Shown one piece after another: positions 1 to 9,846 of a stretch of DNA of 64,000 bases. The position numbers and the translations under genes are program-made. This DNA is from an uncultured Candidatus Poseidoniales archaeon (GTDB lineage Archaea > Thermoplasmatota > Poseidoniia > Poseidoniales > Thalassarchaeaceae), in assembly GCA_902511005.1 (NCBI GenBank), contig CABXDN010000001.1, positions 1 through 64,000 on the forward strand, read 5' to 3'. Each line of letters begins with the position of its first letter. The first letter of the stretch is position 1. The notes below the pieces were generated by a model. The model did no database searches. It was not told the DNA's origin and worked only from the letters and a program-made list of their open reading frames with translations.

Positions 1-1545
1 GATGACGGATGGCTCGATATTGATGAGTTGGCCTGTAATACTGATTCATTAGATAATAATTCGATTCCAGTAGATACTGACCTTGATTCCGTCTGCAATC
101 TAATAGATGAAGATGATGATGATGATGGATATTTGGACGATAACGATTTGTTCCCACTAGACAATACAGAATGGCAAGATAATGATGGTGATGGTAGAGG
201 CGATAATTCTGATTTAGATGATGATAATGATAGTTGGTTAGATGCTGAAGAGGATTCTTGTGGCACTGACAGTAATAACTCGACATCAATACCTGAAGAC
301 ATAGATGGAGACAGAATATGCAATATCCTAGATGAGGATGATGATGGAGATGGTGTAATCGACGCATTCGATGCCTTTCCACTAGATGTTAACGAAACCT
401 CTGACTATGATTTAGACGGCATAGGAGATAATGGAGATGATGATGACGATAATGATAATTGGTCCGATTCTGACGAAGTAAATTGCGGATCCGAACAGAT
501 CGATGCAAATTCAACACCGGACGACTTGGATATGGATATGATATGTGACATCATGGATTCTGACGATGATAATGATAATTACGAAGATTCACAAGATGAT
601 TTTCCAAGAGACCCAAATGAGTGGAGCGATTTTGATAATGATGGCTTAGGAGATAATGCAGATCTTGACGATGATAATGATAATTGGTCAGATTTAGATG
701 AGTTCTCTTGTATGACTGAGTCACTAAACTATAACTCTACACCTGTAGACTCAGATTCGGATAACTTGTGCAATCAAATTGACGATGATGATGATGGTGA
801 CGGCATCAACGATTCTGATGATGCCTTCCCACTAGACTCTACCGAATTTTCAGACTTAGATGAAGATGGCATCGGAGATAATAGTGATCAAGATAGAGAT
901 GGAGATGGCGTAGAAAATAGCCTAGATATATTTCCGGATGACATATTAGAATCAGCAGATTATGATGGAGACCTAATAGGCGATAATGCTGATGAGGATG
1001 ACGATGGTGATGGATGGACTGATTTAGAAGAGATTGCAGCAGGATATAATCCATTGAACTCAGAGGAATATCCTCTTGATACAGACAATGATGGAATTGA
1101 AAATAAAATTGATGATGATGATGACGGCGATGGGATTCTAGATACAACAGAAAATACTTGTCAAACAGACCCTCTTAATTCAGATTCAATACCAACTGAT
1201 TTTGATAATGATGGTATTTGTGACTACTCAGATATTGATGACGATGGAGATGGAGCTGCTGATGAACTAGACGCATTTCCTTTTGACCCTACAGAATACT
1301 CTGATATTGACTCCGATGGGATAGGAAATAATGCTGATGATGATGATGATGGAGATGGATGGACTGATTATCAAGAAAACAACTGTATATCTAATTCTCA
1401 AGATCCAAATAGCATACCTGTTGATTCTGACAACGATGGAATTTGTGACCAGATGGAATCGGAAGGCACATCGGGACTGCCGGGTTTTGGTTTAATCTCT
1501 GCAATTGCTATGCTAGCTTCCGCAGCATTCGCAAGGAAGGAATGA
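1..1545 (+). CDS. Asp-rich thrombospondin type 3-like calcium-binding repeat surface protein, 5' truncated by window edge, PGF-CTERM-like C-terminus
   Basis: Frame is open from base 1 (DDGWLDIDELAC...); the listed start at 28 is a TTG inside a repeat. DxDxDGxxD repeats; C-terminus SGLPGFGLISAIAMLASAAFARKE. Confidence 0.85.
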   Translation, partial: DDGWLDIDELACNTDSLDNNSIPVDTDLDSVCNLIDEDDDDDGYLDDNDLFPLDNTEWQDNDGDGRGDNSDLDDDNDSWLDAEEDSCGTDSNNSTSIPEDIDGDRICNILDEDDDGDGVIDAFDAFPLDVNETSDYDLDGIGDNGDDDDDNDNWSDSDEVNCGSEQIDANSTPDDLDMDMICDIMDSDDDNDNYEDSQDDFPRDPNEWSDFDNDGLGDNADLDDDNDNWSDLDEFSCMTESLNYNSTPVDSDSDNLCNQIDDDDDGDGINDSDDAFPLDSTEFSDLDEDGIGDNSDQDRDGDGVENSLDIFPDDILESADYDGDLIGDNADEDDDGDGWTDLEEIAAGYNPLNSEEYPLDTDNDGIENKIDDDDDGDGILDTTENTCQTDPLNSDSIPTDFDNDGICDYSDIDDDGDGAADELDAFPFDPTEYSDIDSDGIGNNADDDDDGDGWTDYQENNCISNSQDPNSIPVDSDNDGICDQMESEGTSGLPGFGLISAIAMLASAAFARKE

Positions 1546-1621
1546 TGGCGCCGACAGCAGGACTCGAACCTGCGACCTGTGGATTAACAGTCCACCGCTC
1601 CACCAACTAAGCTATGTCGGC
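1546..1621 (-). tRNA. tRNA-Asn(GTT), CCA encoded
   Basis: Reverse complement GCCGACATAGCTTAGTTGGTGGAGCGGTGGACTGTTAATCCACAGGTCGCAGGTTCGAGTCCTGCTGTCGGCGCCA folds as a cloverleaf; anticodon GTT. Confidence 0.95.
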
Positions 1622-1653
1622 CTAACCTGCCCGCCTGCTCTATCATTCATCAA

Positions 1654-1953
1654 TTAATCGGAAGTAAAAACACCCTCTTGAATTAACAATTTCTTCTTCT
1701 GAGCCACTCCACCAGCTCCACTATACCCTCCTAAACTACCGTCAGACCTCAAAACACGATGACAGGGTATCAAAGGGGGGCGAGGATTTTTACCACACGC
1801 ATTGGCAACTGCCCTATATGACTTCGGAGAGCCGATTAATTCAGCAATCTCCTTGTATGTTCTAACTTCACCATAAGGAATTTTCTTTAATTCGGACCAG
1901 ACTTTAATTTCAAAATCTGTACCAATTAATTCTATTCTTTCACTCCCATTCAA
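1654..1953 (-). CDS. ogt: Methylated-DNA--[protein]-cysteine S-methyltransferase (short form)
   Basis: IPCHRVLRSDGSLGGYSGAGG active-site motif; 99 aa. Confidence 0.85.
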   Translation of the reverse strand: MNGSERIELIGTDFEIKVWSELKKIPYGEVRTYKEIAELIGSPKSYRAVANACGKNPRPPLIPCHRVLRSDGSLGGYSGAGGVAQKKKLLIQEGVFTSD

Positions 1954-2887
1954 TTGTACCTGGTGGTTTGTGAGTTATGTCATATACAACACGATTTACT
2001 TGACCTTTTAGTGCATTAGTAATTTCGGTACTAATAGATGCTAAAATTTCATGAGGAATTGGCGAATACTTAGCACTCATTCCATCAATACTAGTTACCG
2101 CTCTAACAACTATTGTTTCACCATGTACTCTGGTATCTCCATGTACACCAACAGACCGGACTGGCAATAGTGCAGCAAAGTATTGCCAAGGTAAATCACA
2201 CTTACCGGCTAATGCGGATTCTCGAATTCTTGTTTCAACAATATGGCAAGCTTCTCTACAAGCCTCAACCCGCGATTCAGTTAAATCTCCGAGAACTCTG
2301 ACTGCTAAGCCAGGACCAGGGAATGGTTGACGTTCACTAGATTTAATTTTCAAGTGCCGGGCTATAGCCCTGACTTCATCCTTATAGAATTCTCTTAATG
2401 GTTCAACGATATCTAAATCAACATCTTCAGGAAGCCCACCTACGTTATGATGAGACTTAATCACATCACGCTCGCCTCCACCGGATTCAATCCAATCGGG
2501 AGCTATAGTACCTTGAACTAAGAACTTAGCACCACATATTTTCTGTTCTTCTTCAAAAACTCGGATGAACTGTTCTCCAATTATTTTTCTCTTCTCTTCG
2601 GGATCTATCACTCCTTCTAAACTTGAGAAAAATCTTTTCGAAGCATTGACAACTTTCAGAGTTATTCCCATTTCAGCAAACATTTCTGCGACTTCAAAAC
2701 TCTCATTTTTCCTCATAAAACCTGTATCTACATAGACACAATGTAGTAAACTACCGACTGCTCGGTGTGCTAATACTGCAGCCACAGAAGAATCTATGCC
2801 TCCTGAACAAGCGATAATAGCGGTATCATTAATTTTATTCTGTAGTTCTTCGATTGCTTCGTCCACTAACATTTCAGTTTTCATCAA
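1940..2887 (-). CDS. guaAB: GMP synthase subunit B (ATP pyrophosphatase)
   Basis: CSGGIDSSVAA P-loop, QGTIAPDWIESGG, FPGPGLAVRVLG, THKPPGTIEWE end. Confidence 0.93.
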   Translation of the reverse strand: MMKTEMLVDEAIEELQNKINDTAIIACSGGIDSSVAAVLAHRAVGSLLHCVYVDTGFMRKNESFEVAEMFAEMGITLKVVNASKRFFSSLEGVIDPEEKRKIIGEQFIRVFEEEQKICGAKFLVQGTIAPDWIESGGGERDVIKSHHNVGGLPEDVDLDIVEPLREFYKDEVRAIARHLKIKSSERQPFPGPGLAVRVLGDLTESRVEACREACHIVETRIRESALAGKCDLPWQYFAALLPVRSVGVHGDTRVHGETIVVRAVTSIDGMSAKYSPIPHEILASISTEITNALKGQVNRVVYDITHKPPGTIEWE

Positions 2888-2889
2888 AC

Positions 2890-3366
2890 TTATTCACCTC
2901 GGAGAGATTCATCATCTGAAATAACCTTAGCAGTTTTCATAACTCTCCAAGCATCATATTGCCTTGCTAGATCTGTATCAACTAGTGCGAGCATCTGTAC
3001 TGCCAATGCACCCGCATTATCGCCTCTATCCACCCCTACTGTAGCAACTGGCATTCCGGGAGGCATCTGTACAATAGATAGAAGACTATCTAATGGTACT
3101 TTCCCCCCTACTGGAACACCAATTACAGGGAGTGTCGTCATAGACGCGATAACCCCTGGCAAGGCGGCAGCCATTCCTGCCATACCAATAAAAATACGAC
3201 AACCTGACTCTATTGACGATTCCACTACTGATTCAAGATATTTGGGTGCACGATGCGCGGAGGCAACTCTTACTTCATGAGATATAGAAAACTCATTGAG
3301 TACAGATACACACTTTTCAGCAATAGGCAAATCAGATTTAGAACCCAATATTATACAAACGTCCAT
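2890..3366 (-). CDS. purE: 5-(carboxyamino)imidazole ribonucleotide mutase
   Basis: GSKSDLPIAEK, ASAHRAP, GMAGMAAALPGV. Confidence 0.93.
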   Translation of the reverse strand: MDVCIILGSKSDLPIAEKCVSVLNEFSISHEVRVASAHRAPKYLESVVESSIESGCRIFIGMAGMAAALPGVIASMTTLPVIGVPVGGKVPLDSLLSIVQMPPGMPVATVGVDRGDNAGALAVQMLALVDTDLARQYDAWRVMKTAKVISDDESLRGE

Positions 3367-3425
3367 GTCACTCCGATATGAAGACGGTTCAAATGCCTGC
3401 CGTTCATAGGGTTAGAGAAAAATAA

Positions 3426-4280
3426 TCATTCTTCCTCTCTAATTACTATCAAATTAGATGGCCATGACTCTCCCGAAATTTTCAGTGGAGGGTTTATCAG
3501 AAGTCTTGTTAATTCTACACTCGGTAAAAACTTATTATTGAATGGATCATGAATTATCCTGCCTTGATAAACTATACTAAATGCTATAAATTTATTATTC
3601 CCTCTAGTTAATCCTGTGATCTCTGCCGAATAATGGGCCATGTTTTTTGAATATGTTGCAATTAATCCATTTCGGAAATTTTTAGTCAATAAAGTCCATC
3701 CTTCATTGAAAATATTATCGGAAAAATCACTTATTGAAATCGGTAATAACCATCTTGCAGAATTAACTGATAAAGAATTGCTAATATTATTAACAGTTTT
3801 AAACCAAGAATATGAGAAAAAAAGATAACCTAGCCAACCTAGTTTAGGATCAATGATAATATGTAAAATAAACAGGACTATTCCTAAGATAAATGGAATT
3901 ATCTCTAGAGGGAAAAAATTCAAACCCTCACTGTTTCCATTAGAAAACCACAAAAACGGAACTAAAACTAAAATCCATGAGATAGAAAAAAATATAATTG
4001 CAAGATTCTGGTCATCAATAGGTGTTTCATCAGGAAATATTAGTGGAATAGCACTAGCTATTAGGAAAAATAATGACCAAGCTGTTGTGAACAGAATCTG
4101 TGGTCCGATCGGCTGTAATCTCTGCCGCATCCATCCTCTTCCACCAATATCTGGACTAGTGAAATCCCAAGACACTGGAGGATTTTTCTCATCTAATTTA
4201 GTTATGCTTTGATTACTTCTAGAATTAGGCCACCACAGTGGATTACCTAGCAGCCAATCTTGGTCAGCCCCTTGCTGCAT
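3426..4280 (-). CDS. Hypothetical membrane protein
   Basis: 284-aa ORF with several hydrophobic segments; no recognised family. Confidence 0.6.
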   Translation of the reverse strand: MQQGADQDWLLGNPLWWPNSRSNQSITKLDEKNPPVSWDFTSPDIGGRGWMRQRLQPIGPQILFTTAWSLFFLIASAIPLIFPDETPIDDQNLAIIFFSISWILVLVPFLWFSNGNSEGLNFFPLEIIPFILGIVLFILHIIIDPKLGWLGYLFFSYSWFKTVNNISNSLSVNSARWLLPISISDFSDNIFNEGWTLLTKNFRNGLIATYSKNMAHYSAEITGLTRGNNKFIAFSIVYQGRIIHDPFNNKFLPSVELTRLLINPPLKISGESWPSNLIVIREEE

Positions 4281-4317
4281 TATCTCTGCGAGGATGTTAT
4301 GGCTCTTGTTTTTTTGC

Positions 4318-5859
4318 TTAATCTTGGACTGTATGATTCCCAGGGTGGCGCAGAATTAAGTTTCTGGCAGCCCATACTTCATCGACTCTTCCGACATCAG
4401 TTGTATGTGGTGCGGTAGTAACAATTTCAGGGTCTTCAGTTAGTATATTGAGGAAATCTTTAGCAAATTGATCTAGTACTTCTTTCGACTCTGTTTCTGT
4501 CGGCTCAATCATTAGACATTCGGGTACAATCATGGGAAAATACAGAGTAGGAGCCATGACTCCATAATCTAGTAGCCTCTTTGCTATATCTTTTCCAGTT
4601 ATCCCTACTTTGTCTTTTAATTGAATCATAGATAATGTAAATTCATGCATAACAAAATCAGTAGGCGCGCCATCTAGAGGCATAGCGTGAATATTAGATG
4701 CAACTTCAGGGTCAGGATTCATTATCTTATATCTGAGATAGTTAGCATTCAATACTGCGTGTTCAGACATTCTTTCTAACTCTCGACCATACCTTCTGTA
4801 AAATGCCCAGCAACGTACTACTGCACCTGCGTTACCATGCCATTGCTGAACTTTACCAATAGTTTTCTCAGGAGTGATCCAACTATACCAAAATCCATCA
4901 CCAACTCCTTGAGTATCAGAATCATTTAGTTTACGTCGAGATGCCAAAGGAGTAGGGAGATATTTTGCTAAGTGAGCTTTGACGCCAATGGGTCCACTAC
5001 CGGGGCCTCCTCCTCCGTGAGGTTGACTGAAGGTCTTGTGAAGATTATAATGAACTGCGTCAAATCCCATCATTCCAGGATCTGTTTTTCCAATTATTGC
5101 ATTAAAGTTCGCGCCATCGTAGTACATTTGACCACCAGCAGAATGCACTATTTCTGAAGCCTTGGCGATTTCAGGTTCAAAGACACCAAGAGTTGAAGGA
5201 TTAGTGATCATCATTGCAGCGGTATCATCCCCAACGACAGATTGTAGAGCATCTAAGTCAATTCGACCATCTTTACCACTTGGTATCTCAATTATTTCAT
5301 AACCGCACATCGAAGCAGATGCAGGGTTGGTTCCATGTGCAGAGTCAGGAACTATGACTTTGTTTCTATGCCCCTCTCCTCTTTCACGATGGAATTCTTG
5401 AATACACCTCATCGCTGTGAATTCTCCTTGAGCACCAGCAACCGGCTGTAATGTAACTTGATCCATTCCAGAACATACTGCAAGCATCTCTTGCATCTCA
5501 AAGAAAATTGAAAGTATACCTTGAATTTGATGTTCGGGTTGCAAGGGATGCATTCTATCAATTCCTGGCAAGTTAACTATTCTTTCATTAACTCTAGGAT
5601 TGTGCTTCATAGTACACGAACCTAGAGGATAAAAACCAGTATCAATTCCAAAATTTCTCCTTGACAGCCAAGTATAGTGGCGAACTAATTCTGGCTCACT
5701 CGCTCTCGGCCAAGCAGGTGGATTCGATCTCAACATAGATTGAGGAACCGTCTCTTTAATCTGAGAAATCGGTAAAATTGGTTTAGGCTGAGACCAACCT
5801 GCATTGGATGAACCATTGAAGGCGAAAATATCACTCAAGATTCCACCTCTTTTATCCAT
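4318..5859 (-). CDS. gcvPB: Glycine dehydrogenase (decarboxylating) subunit 2
   Basis: LGSCTMKHNPRVNE, AGAQGEFTAM, NLHKTFSQPHGGGGPGSGP (PLP lysine). Confidence 0.95.
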   Translation of the reverse strand: MDKRGGILSDIFAFNGSSNAGWSQPKPILPISQIKETVPQSMLRSNPPAWPRASEPELVRHYTWLSRRNFGIDTGFYPLGSCTMKHNPRVNERIVNLPGIDRMHPLQPEHQIQGILSIFFEMQEMLAVCSGMDQVTLQPVAGAQGEFTAMRCIQEFHRERGEGHRNKVIVPDSAHGTNPASASMCGYEIIEIPSGKDGRIDLDALQSVVGDDTAAMMITNPSTLGVFEPEIAKASEIVHSAGGQMYYDGANFNAIIGKTDPGMMGFDAVHYNLHKTFSQPHGGGGPGSGPIGVKAHLAKYLPTPLASRRKLNDSDTQGVGDGFWYSWITPEKTIGKVQQWHGNAGAVVRCWAFYRRYGRELERMSEHAVLNANYLRYKIMNPDPEVASNIHAMPLDGAPTDFVMHEFTLSMIQLKDKVGITGKDIAKRLLDYGVMAPTLYFPMIVPECLMIEPTETESKEVLDQFAKDFLNILTEDPEIVTTAPHTTDVGRVDEVWAARNLILRHPGNHTVQD

Positions 5860-7202
5860 TCTTTAATACCACTAACAAGTGACAAAATATCTGATTCGCT
5901 TGTTCTTTCATCACAGCCTATTAGTAAGCATGAAGACATTTCACTCCACCATTGACCTAGTGGTAAGCCTGCCATTACTCCTTTAGAATCCATAAATGCT
6001 ACCGCTTCTCCGGAGTCGCCAGGTAATTTAATTACAAAATCTCTGAAATTGTGTGAATTAGGATGTACTAATTCTACACCTTTAATCGATTGAAGAGCTT
6101 TCTTAGTGACTTCCGTAGATGCTGCGACTCTTTGAGATAAGACTGTGATGCCATCTGGTCCTAAAAGAGACATATGCATAGCGCCCATTAGAGCAATTAA
6201 TGTCTCATTAGAACAAATATTTGATGTGGCCCTATGTCTCCTTATGTGTTGCTCTCTTGTTGAAAGAGTAAGAGTGAATGCCATCTTTTCATTAGAGTCA
6301 TGAGTTTGACCTACAATTCTTCCCGGCATCTGTCGGATATATCTCTCAGTACAAGCAAATATGCCGTAAATTGGGCCTCCAAAGGTAGGTCCTATACCAA
6401 AAGGTTGACCTTCACCTACAACAATATCTGCACCCCATTCGCCAGGAGGAGAAACAACTCCAAGAGAAACGGCATCTACACCGACTATTAAGGCAGTATT
6501 ATCACCAATCAATTCCTTCAACTTTAACAGGCCTTCATCAAGTATTCCAAATGAGTTAGGTTGTTCCACATAAACTGCACAAGAACCATTAGCAATAGAT
6601 GCTGAATCAATATCTAAATGACCATTCAGGTCGTGCTTGAGAATTTGAATATTAATCCCTGCTCCTTGCACATAATTTTCTATGACTGACATTCGATGTG
6701 GAGGAACTAACTCAGAAATGTAGATTGTTTCTTTCTGAGTGGCTTTTTTATTATGAACTCGAACTGCACATGTAATTGCCTCGGCTGCTGATGTAGACGC
6801 ATCATACATGCTAACATTAGATATGGGTAAACTAACAAGTTCAGAAATCATGGTCTGGAATTCCCACATTGCTTGTAACATACCTTGACTAACTTCTGCC
6901 TGATAAGGAGTATAAGACGTCAAGAATTCCCCTCTAGTAGCTAACATCCCTACCATCGTTGGTACGAAATTTCTGGATAACCCCGCTGAAAGAAAAGATG
7001 GTCTAGAATCAAGATTAATATTTGAACCGAGTAGGTGTTGAGCATCTCTCCAAATTTCTTCCTCAGACTGAGGAGGAGGTAGTGGTAATGGTTCGGTTCT
7101 TCTGACTTCTTCAGGAATATTAGAAAACAGTTCATCTATGGATTTTAGGCCCATTATTGAGAGCATTTCTTGTTCCCTACCTAAATTTGGTAATTGGTCC
7201 AT
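5835..7202 (-). CDS. gcvPA: Glycine dehydrogenase (decarboxylating) subunit 1
   Basis: SYTPYQAEVSQGMLQAMWEFQTMI, YDASTSAAEA, TREQHIRRHRATSNICSNE. Confidence 0.95.
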   Translation of the reverse strand: MDQLPNLGREQEMLSIMGLKSIDELFSNIPEEVRRTEPLPLPPPQSEEEIWRDAQHLLGSNINLDSRPSFLSAGLSRNFVPTMVGMLATRGEFLTSYTPYQAEVSQGMLQAMWEFQTMISELVSLPISNVSMYDASTSAAEAITCAVRVHNKKATQKETIYISELVPPHRMSVIENYVQGAGINIQILKHDLNGHLDIDSASIANGSCAVYVEQPNSFGILDEGLLKLKELIGDNTALIVGVDAVSLGVVSPPGEWGADIVVGEGQPFGIGPTFGGPIYGIFACTERYIRQMPGRIVGQTHDSNEKMAFTLTLSTREQHIRRHRATSNICSNETLIALMGAMHMSLLGPDGITVLSQRVAASTEVTKKALQSIKGVELVHPNSHNFRDFVIKLPGDSGEAVAFMDSKGVMAGLPLGQWWSEMSSCLLIGCDERTSESDILSLVSGIKEWIKEVES

Positions 7203-7324
7203 CTGTATCTCCCCGGTTGTATATACCTTAGGAAGTGAAATAATGACTTAATTGTTCGTTGCTGAAAATTATACATTAGACCGATACGCTCTTAGAGTTT
7301 AGGAATTAGTCGAGGCATGTTAGA

Positions 7325-8167
7325 ATGAACGTTGCCATCACCGCCTCGGATGCTTTTGTCGCTCCATTTATAGTAGAAATGCTCGGAAAAAGTGCTGTAA
7401 TCATCCCGGATGAAGCAATTAGCGACCAGCTAAAACTAGATGCAATGTTAACTCCTTGTAATGCATTAATACATATTAACTCAAGACCTGTAGAATCTTC
7501 TTTTGAAAGGAATGATCGGCAAACAAAATTAGAGATGATGAATGCGGCAAGACCTATTTTAGATGCAGTAGATAGACATGGAAGTTTACATCTGATAATC
7601 ATAGGTACACTAAGAGTACATCCTCAATGGGAACCTGGAGAGCCTTTCTATGGCCTAGATTCGACTCTCGCTCCAAGAGATACTGCTGCAGAGGGGCAAT
7701 TGTGGATGGAAGAGAATGCTTTGGATCGTGCACAAACTGAAAGACCAGTTAGTGTAATTCGGGCTTCGAATGTTCAGGGGGTACCTCTCTCAGGACCACC
7801 TGGAAATGGGCTTTTACATCGCTGGGCTAACGAATGCCAAATGGGCTGGATAAATGTACCCGGAGATGGTTCAAATCCTAAAGATTTTATTCACGTAGAA
7901 GATTTAGTACAAGTAATAGGAGGTATTATTCAGAATCCACCACTTACTAGGGAAGAGATTGCAGTTGGTTCTGGTAAAGGTATATCAATGCATGATTTAG
8001 CGAATATTTATCAATCAAAAACAGGATGTGAAATTGAACTAAATCAACGAGATGATGATGAAGTATTCGGAGTTGTTGACGCTTGGGTACTCGAAGAAAG
8101 ATTGGGATTCAGACCTAGAATTAGTCTTGAAGAAATGATTGACGAAGCATTTGAGGCGGTTCAGTGA
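7325..8167 (+). CDS. NAD-dependent epimerase/dehydratase-like protein
   Basis: 280-aa SDR-like ORF, RASNVQG, DFIHVEDLVQVIGGI. Confidence 0.7.
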   Translation: MNVAITASDAFVAPFIVEMLGKSAVIIPDEAISDQLKLDAMLTPCNALIHINSRPVESSFERNDRQTKLEMMNAARPILDAVDRHGSLHLIIIGTLRVHPQWEPGEPFYGLDSTLAPRDTAAEGQLWMEENALDRAQTERPVSVIRASNVQGVPLSGPPGNGLLHRWANECQMGWINVPGDGSNPKDFIHVEDLVQVIGGIIQNPPLTREEIAVGSGKGISMHDLANIYQSKTGCEIELNQRDDDEVFGVVDAWVLEERLGFRPRISLEEMIDEAFEAVQ

Positions 8168-9783
8168 AGATTAACGACTAGTCTTTTCCTAATGCCGTTC
8201 CAATCCGCAATCGATACTTCTGAATTCATCTCTGTACCGGATAATATTTTATTAGTATCCATGTCTTTTTTCACTCTGACTTCAATTTCATTAGAATCAG
8301 AGGTCACAAGTAAGGTATTACCACCTTTATATTCTTCAGATATCCCAATTCCAAAAGTACGATCAATAGAACTGACTCTGAAAGATAATTCTAATATTTG
8401 TCCTTTAAATTGTGATAATAACTCTCTTTGTTCATTCAAGAACCTTGCTTCACTCATTTGTTTAACTATTTCTTGTAATGGTAATACTGGATTGTTAGAT
8501 TCAGGGACCGAAGGAGGAGTTGGAGTACTAATTTGAGTTTCAAAATTAGATTTAATTGGGGTGTCCTCTATCTCTGAAGAATTATTGGAATGAGATAATG
8601 GCTCACTAACAGTAACTCTATCTGGTAGTTCGACTCTCTCAGGCGCGTCTACATCATGTTCTCTTCCCCATTCTTCAGAACTTATTTGATCAACGACCTC
8701 AACCCTGTCTGGAGCCTCTACATGGTGGTTATCGTGCCAAGATTGATCATTGGTAACTGGCTCTGAAGAAGACTCATTTTCTGATAAAGTATCATTTACT
8801 TCTTCTCCAACTTGCGACTTAGCAGAAGCTTGTGCTGCTAATCCACCAACCGCACCCAATGCCCCTAAACCAGCTGCAATCTTAGCACTATCACCCGATA
8901 GTTGACGTTTCGCTGTAGCTACTACCGCATCTGACTTGATTTTCCAGATTGCTCTAGCGGGAGCCTGTAAGATAAGAGGTAATTGAGATATTTCTTGCTC
9001 AAATTTCTTAGTTGACTCTAAATGCATATTCTCTATGAATTCAGAACTTGGAGGATTTTCTATCATTTTTTCTAATTCTTCGGCCCACTTATCCGCTGAA
9101 GTATTCATGTCAAATTCAGTTTCTATAACTTCAATTTCCTCGGATGGAATTTTATTTGGACTATTATCTATTAATTGCTGACTATCATTAGTTTCTTGAA
9201 TAGATGATGCAGAAATCGTAATCTTACCAGCACCTACAAATCGACGGACGCCAATAGGAATATTTCCATCGGCAGGAACTCTCGTCCATCCACCGCCATA
9301 CCAGTCATTGCTACCATCTTGTTCCCTATCGTCTAAACTCCATGAAGGAGCGCCTCCGTCATTAGCATTATAGAAATACAATCTACAACCGCTGCTATTC
9401 ATATACCAATTTTTACCATTTATCTTATTGGACTGAATCAAATATTCTCCATTATATTTTCCATCTGGATGATCCGAGATTAAAACTGAAGAGGAATTGC
9501 CCGTAGTTCTGTTCTCAATTCCCAAGAGAGCCATCAACTCACTTTGTTCTAAGTTACCATTACCATTAATATCTATTGCAGAGAATATAGGTTGAAGATA
9601 AGAGCGAGGGGCACTAGAACCGGTCAACTTAGTTAATCCTTGATCAAATTCATCAATATTTATCTTACCGTCTCCATCAAAGTCAAATTTTGAAATCATT
9701 GATTCTGGGGTAAAACCTCTGCTGATTAGCAATTTTTCGAGATTTTTCATTGCTGCTGCAACTAGTTTATCTGAAATGTTCAT
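8161..9783 (-). CDS. EF-hand calcium-binding protein with unknown C-terminal regions
   Basis: Two EF-hand loops DFDGDGKINIDEF and DINGNGNLEQSEL; Gly/Ala hydrophobic stretch AAGLGALGAVGGLAAQASA. Confidence 0.75.
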   Translation of the reverse strand: MNISDKLVAAAMKNLEKLLISRGFTPESMISKFDFDGDGKINIDEFDQGLTKLTGSSAPRSYLQPIFSAIDINGNGNLEQSELMALLGIENRTTGNSSSVLISDHPDGKYNGEYLIQSNKINGKNWYMNSSGCRLYFYNANDGGAPSWSLDDREQDGSNDWYGGGWTRVPADGNIPIGVRRFVGAGKITISASSIQETNDSQQLIDNSPNKIPSEEIEVIETEFDMNTSADKWAEELEKMIENPPSSEFIENMHLESTKKFEQEISQLPLILQAPARAIWKIKSDAVVATAKRQLSGDSAKIAAGLGALGAVGGLAAQASAKSQVGEEVNDTLSENESSSEPVTNDQSWHDNHHVEAPDRVEVVDQISSEEWGREHDVDAPERVELPDRVTVSEPLSHSNNSSEIEDTPIKSNFETQISTPTPPSVPESNNPVLPLQEIVKQMSEARFLNEQRELLSQFKGQILELSFRVSSIDRTFGIGISEEYKGGNTLLVTSDSNEIEVRVKKDMDTNKILSGTEMNSEVSIADWNGIRKRLVVNLH

Positions 9784-9846
9784 ACTACACCGTGAAAGGA
9801 CACAGCAATGATACTTGCGCCGACAGTATTTCCCAAAAAATAAGCA

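Noticed and set aside
839-1147. Minus-strand 102-aa His-rich ORF
   Set aside because: Antisense of the Asp-codon (GAT/GAC) repeat array gives artificial His/Leu-rich frames; coding signal is on the plus strand.
1-1545. Considered as a DNA-level satellite or CRISPR-like array because of recurring gatgatgat tracts
   Set aside because: Repeat units are divergent at nucleotide level and in frame; explained by protein-level TSP3 modules, no spacers.
1654-1953. Considered whether the 99-aa MGMT is a pseudogene or an inactive ATL protein
   Set aside because: PCHR active-site cysteine is intact, and short catalytic-domain-only forms are known; no frame disruption seen.
3853-4212. Plus-strand 119-aa ORF
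   Set aside because: Antisense to the hydrophobic membrane-protein ORF 3426-4280, which has better length and TM content, although neither has a recognised family.
7306-7602. Minus-strand 98-aa ORF
   Set aside because: Antisense to the epimerase-like gene; no start context or family support.
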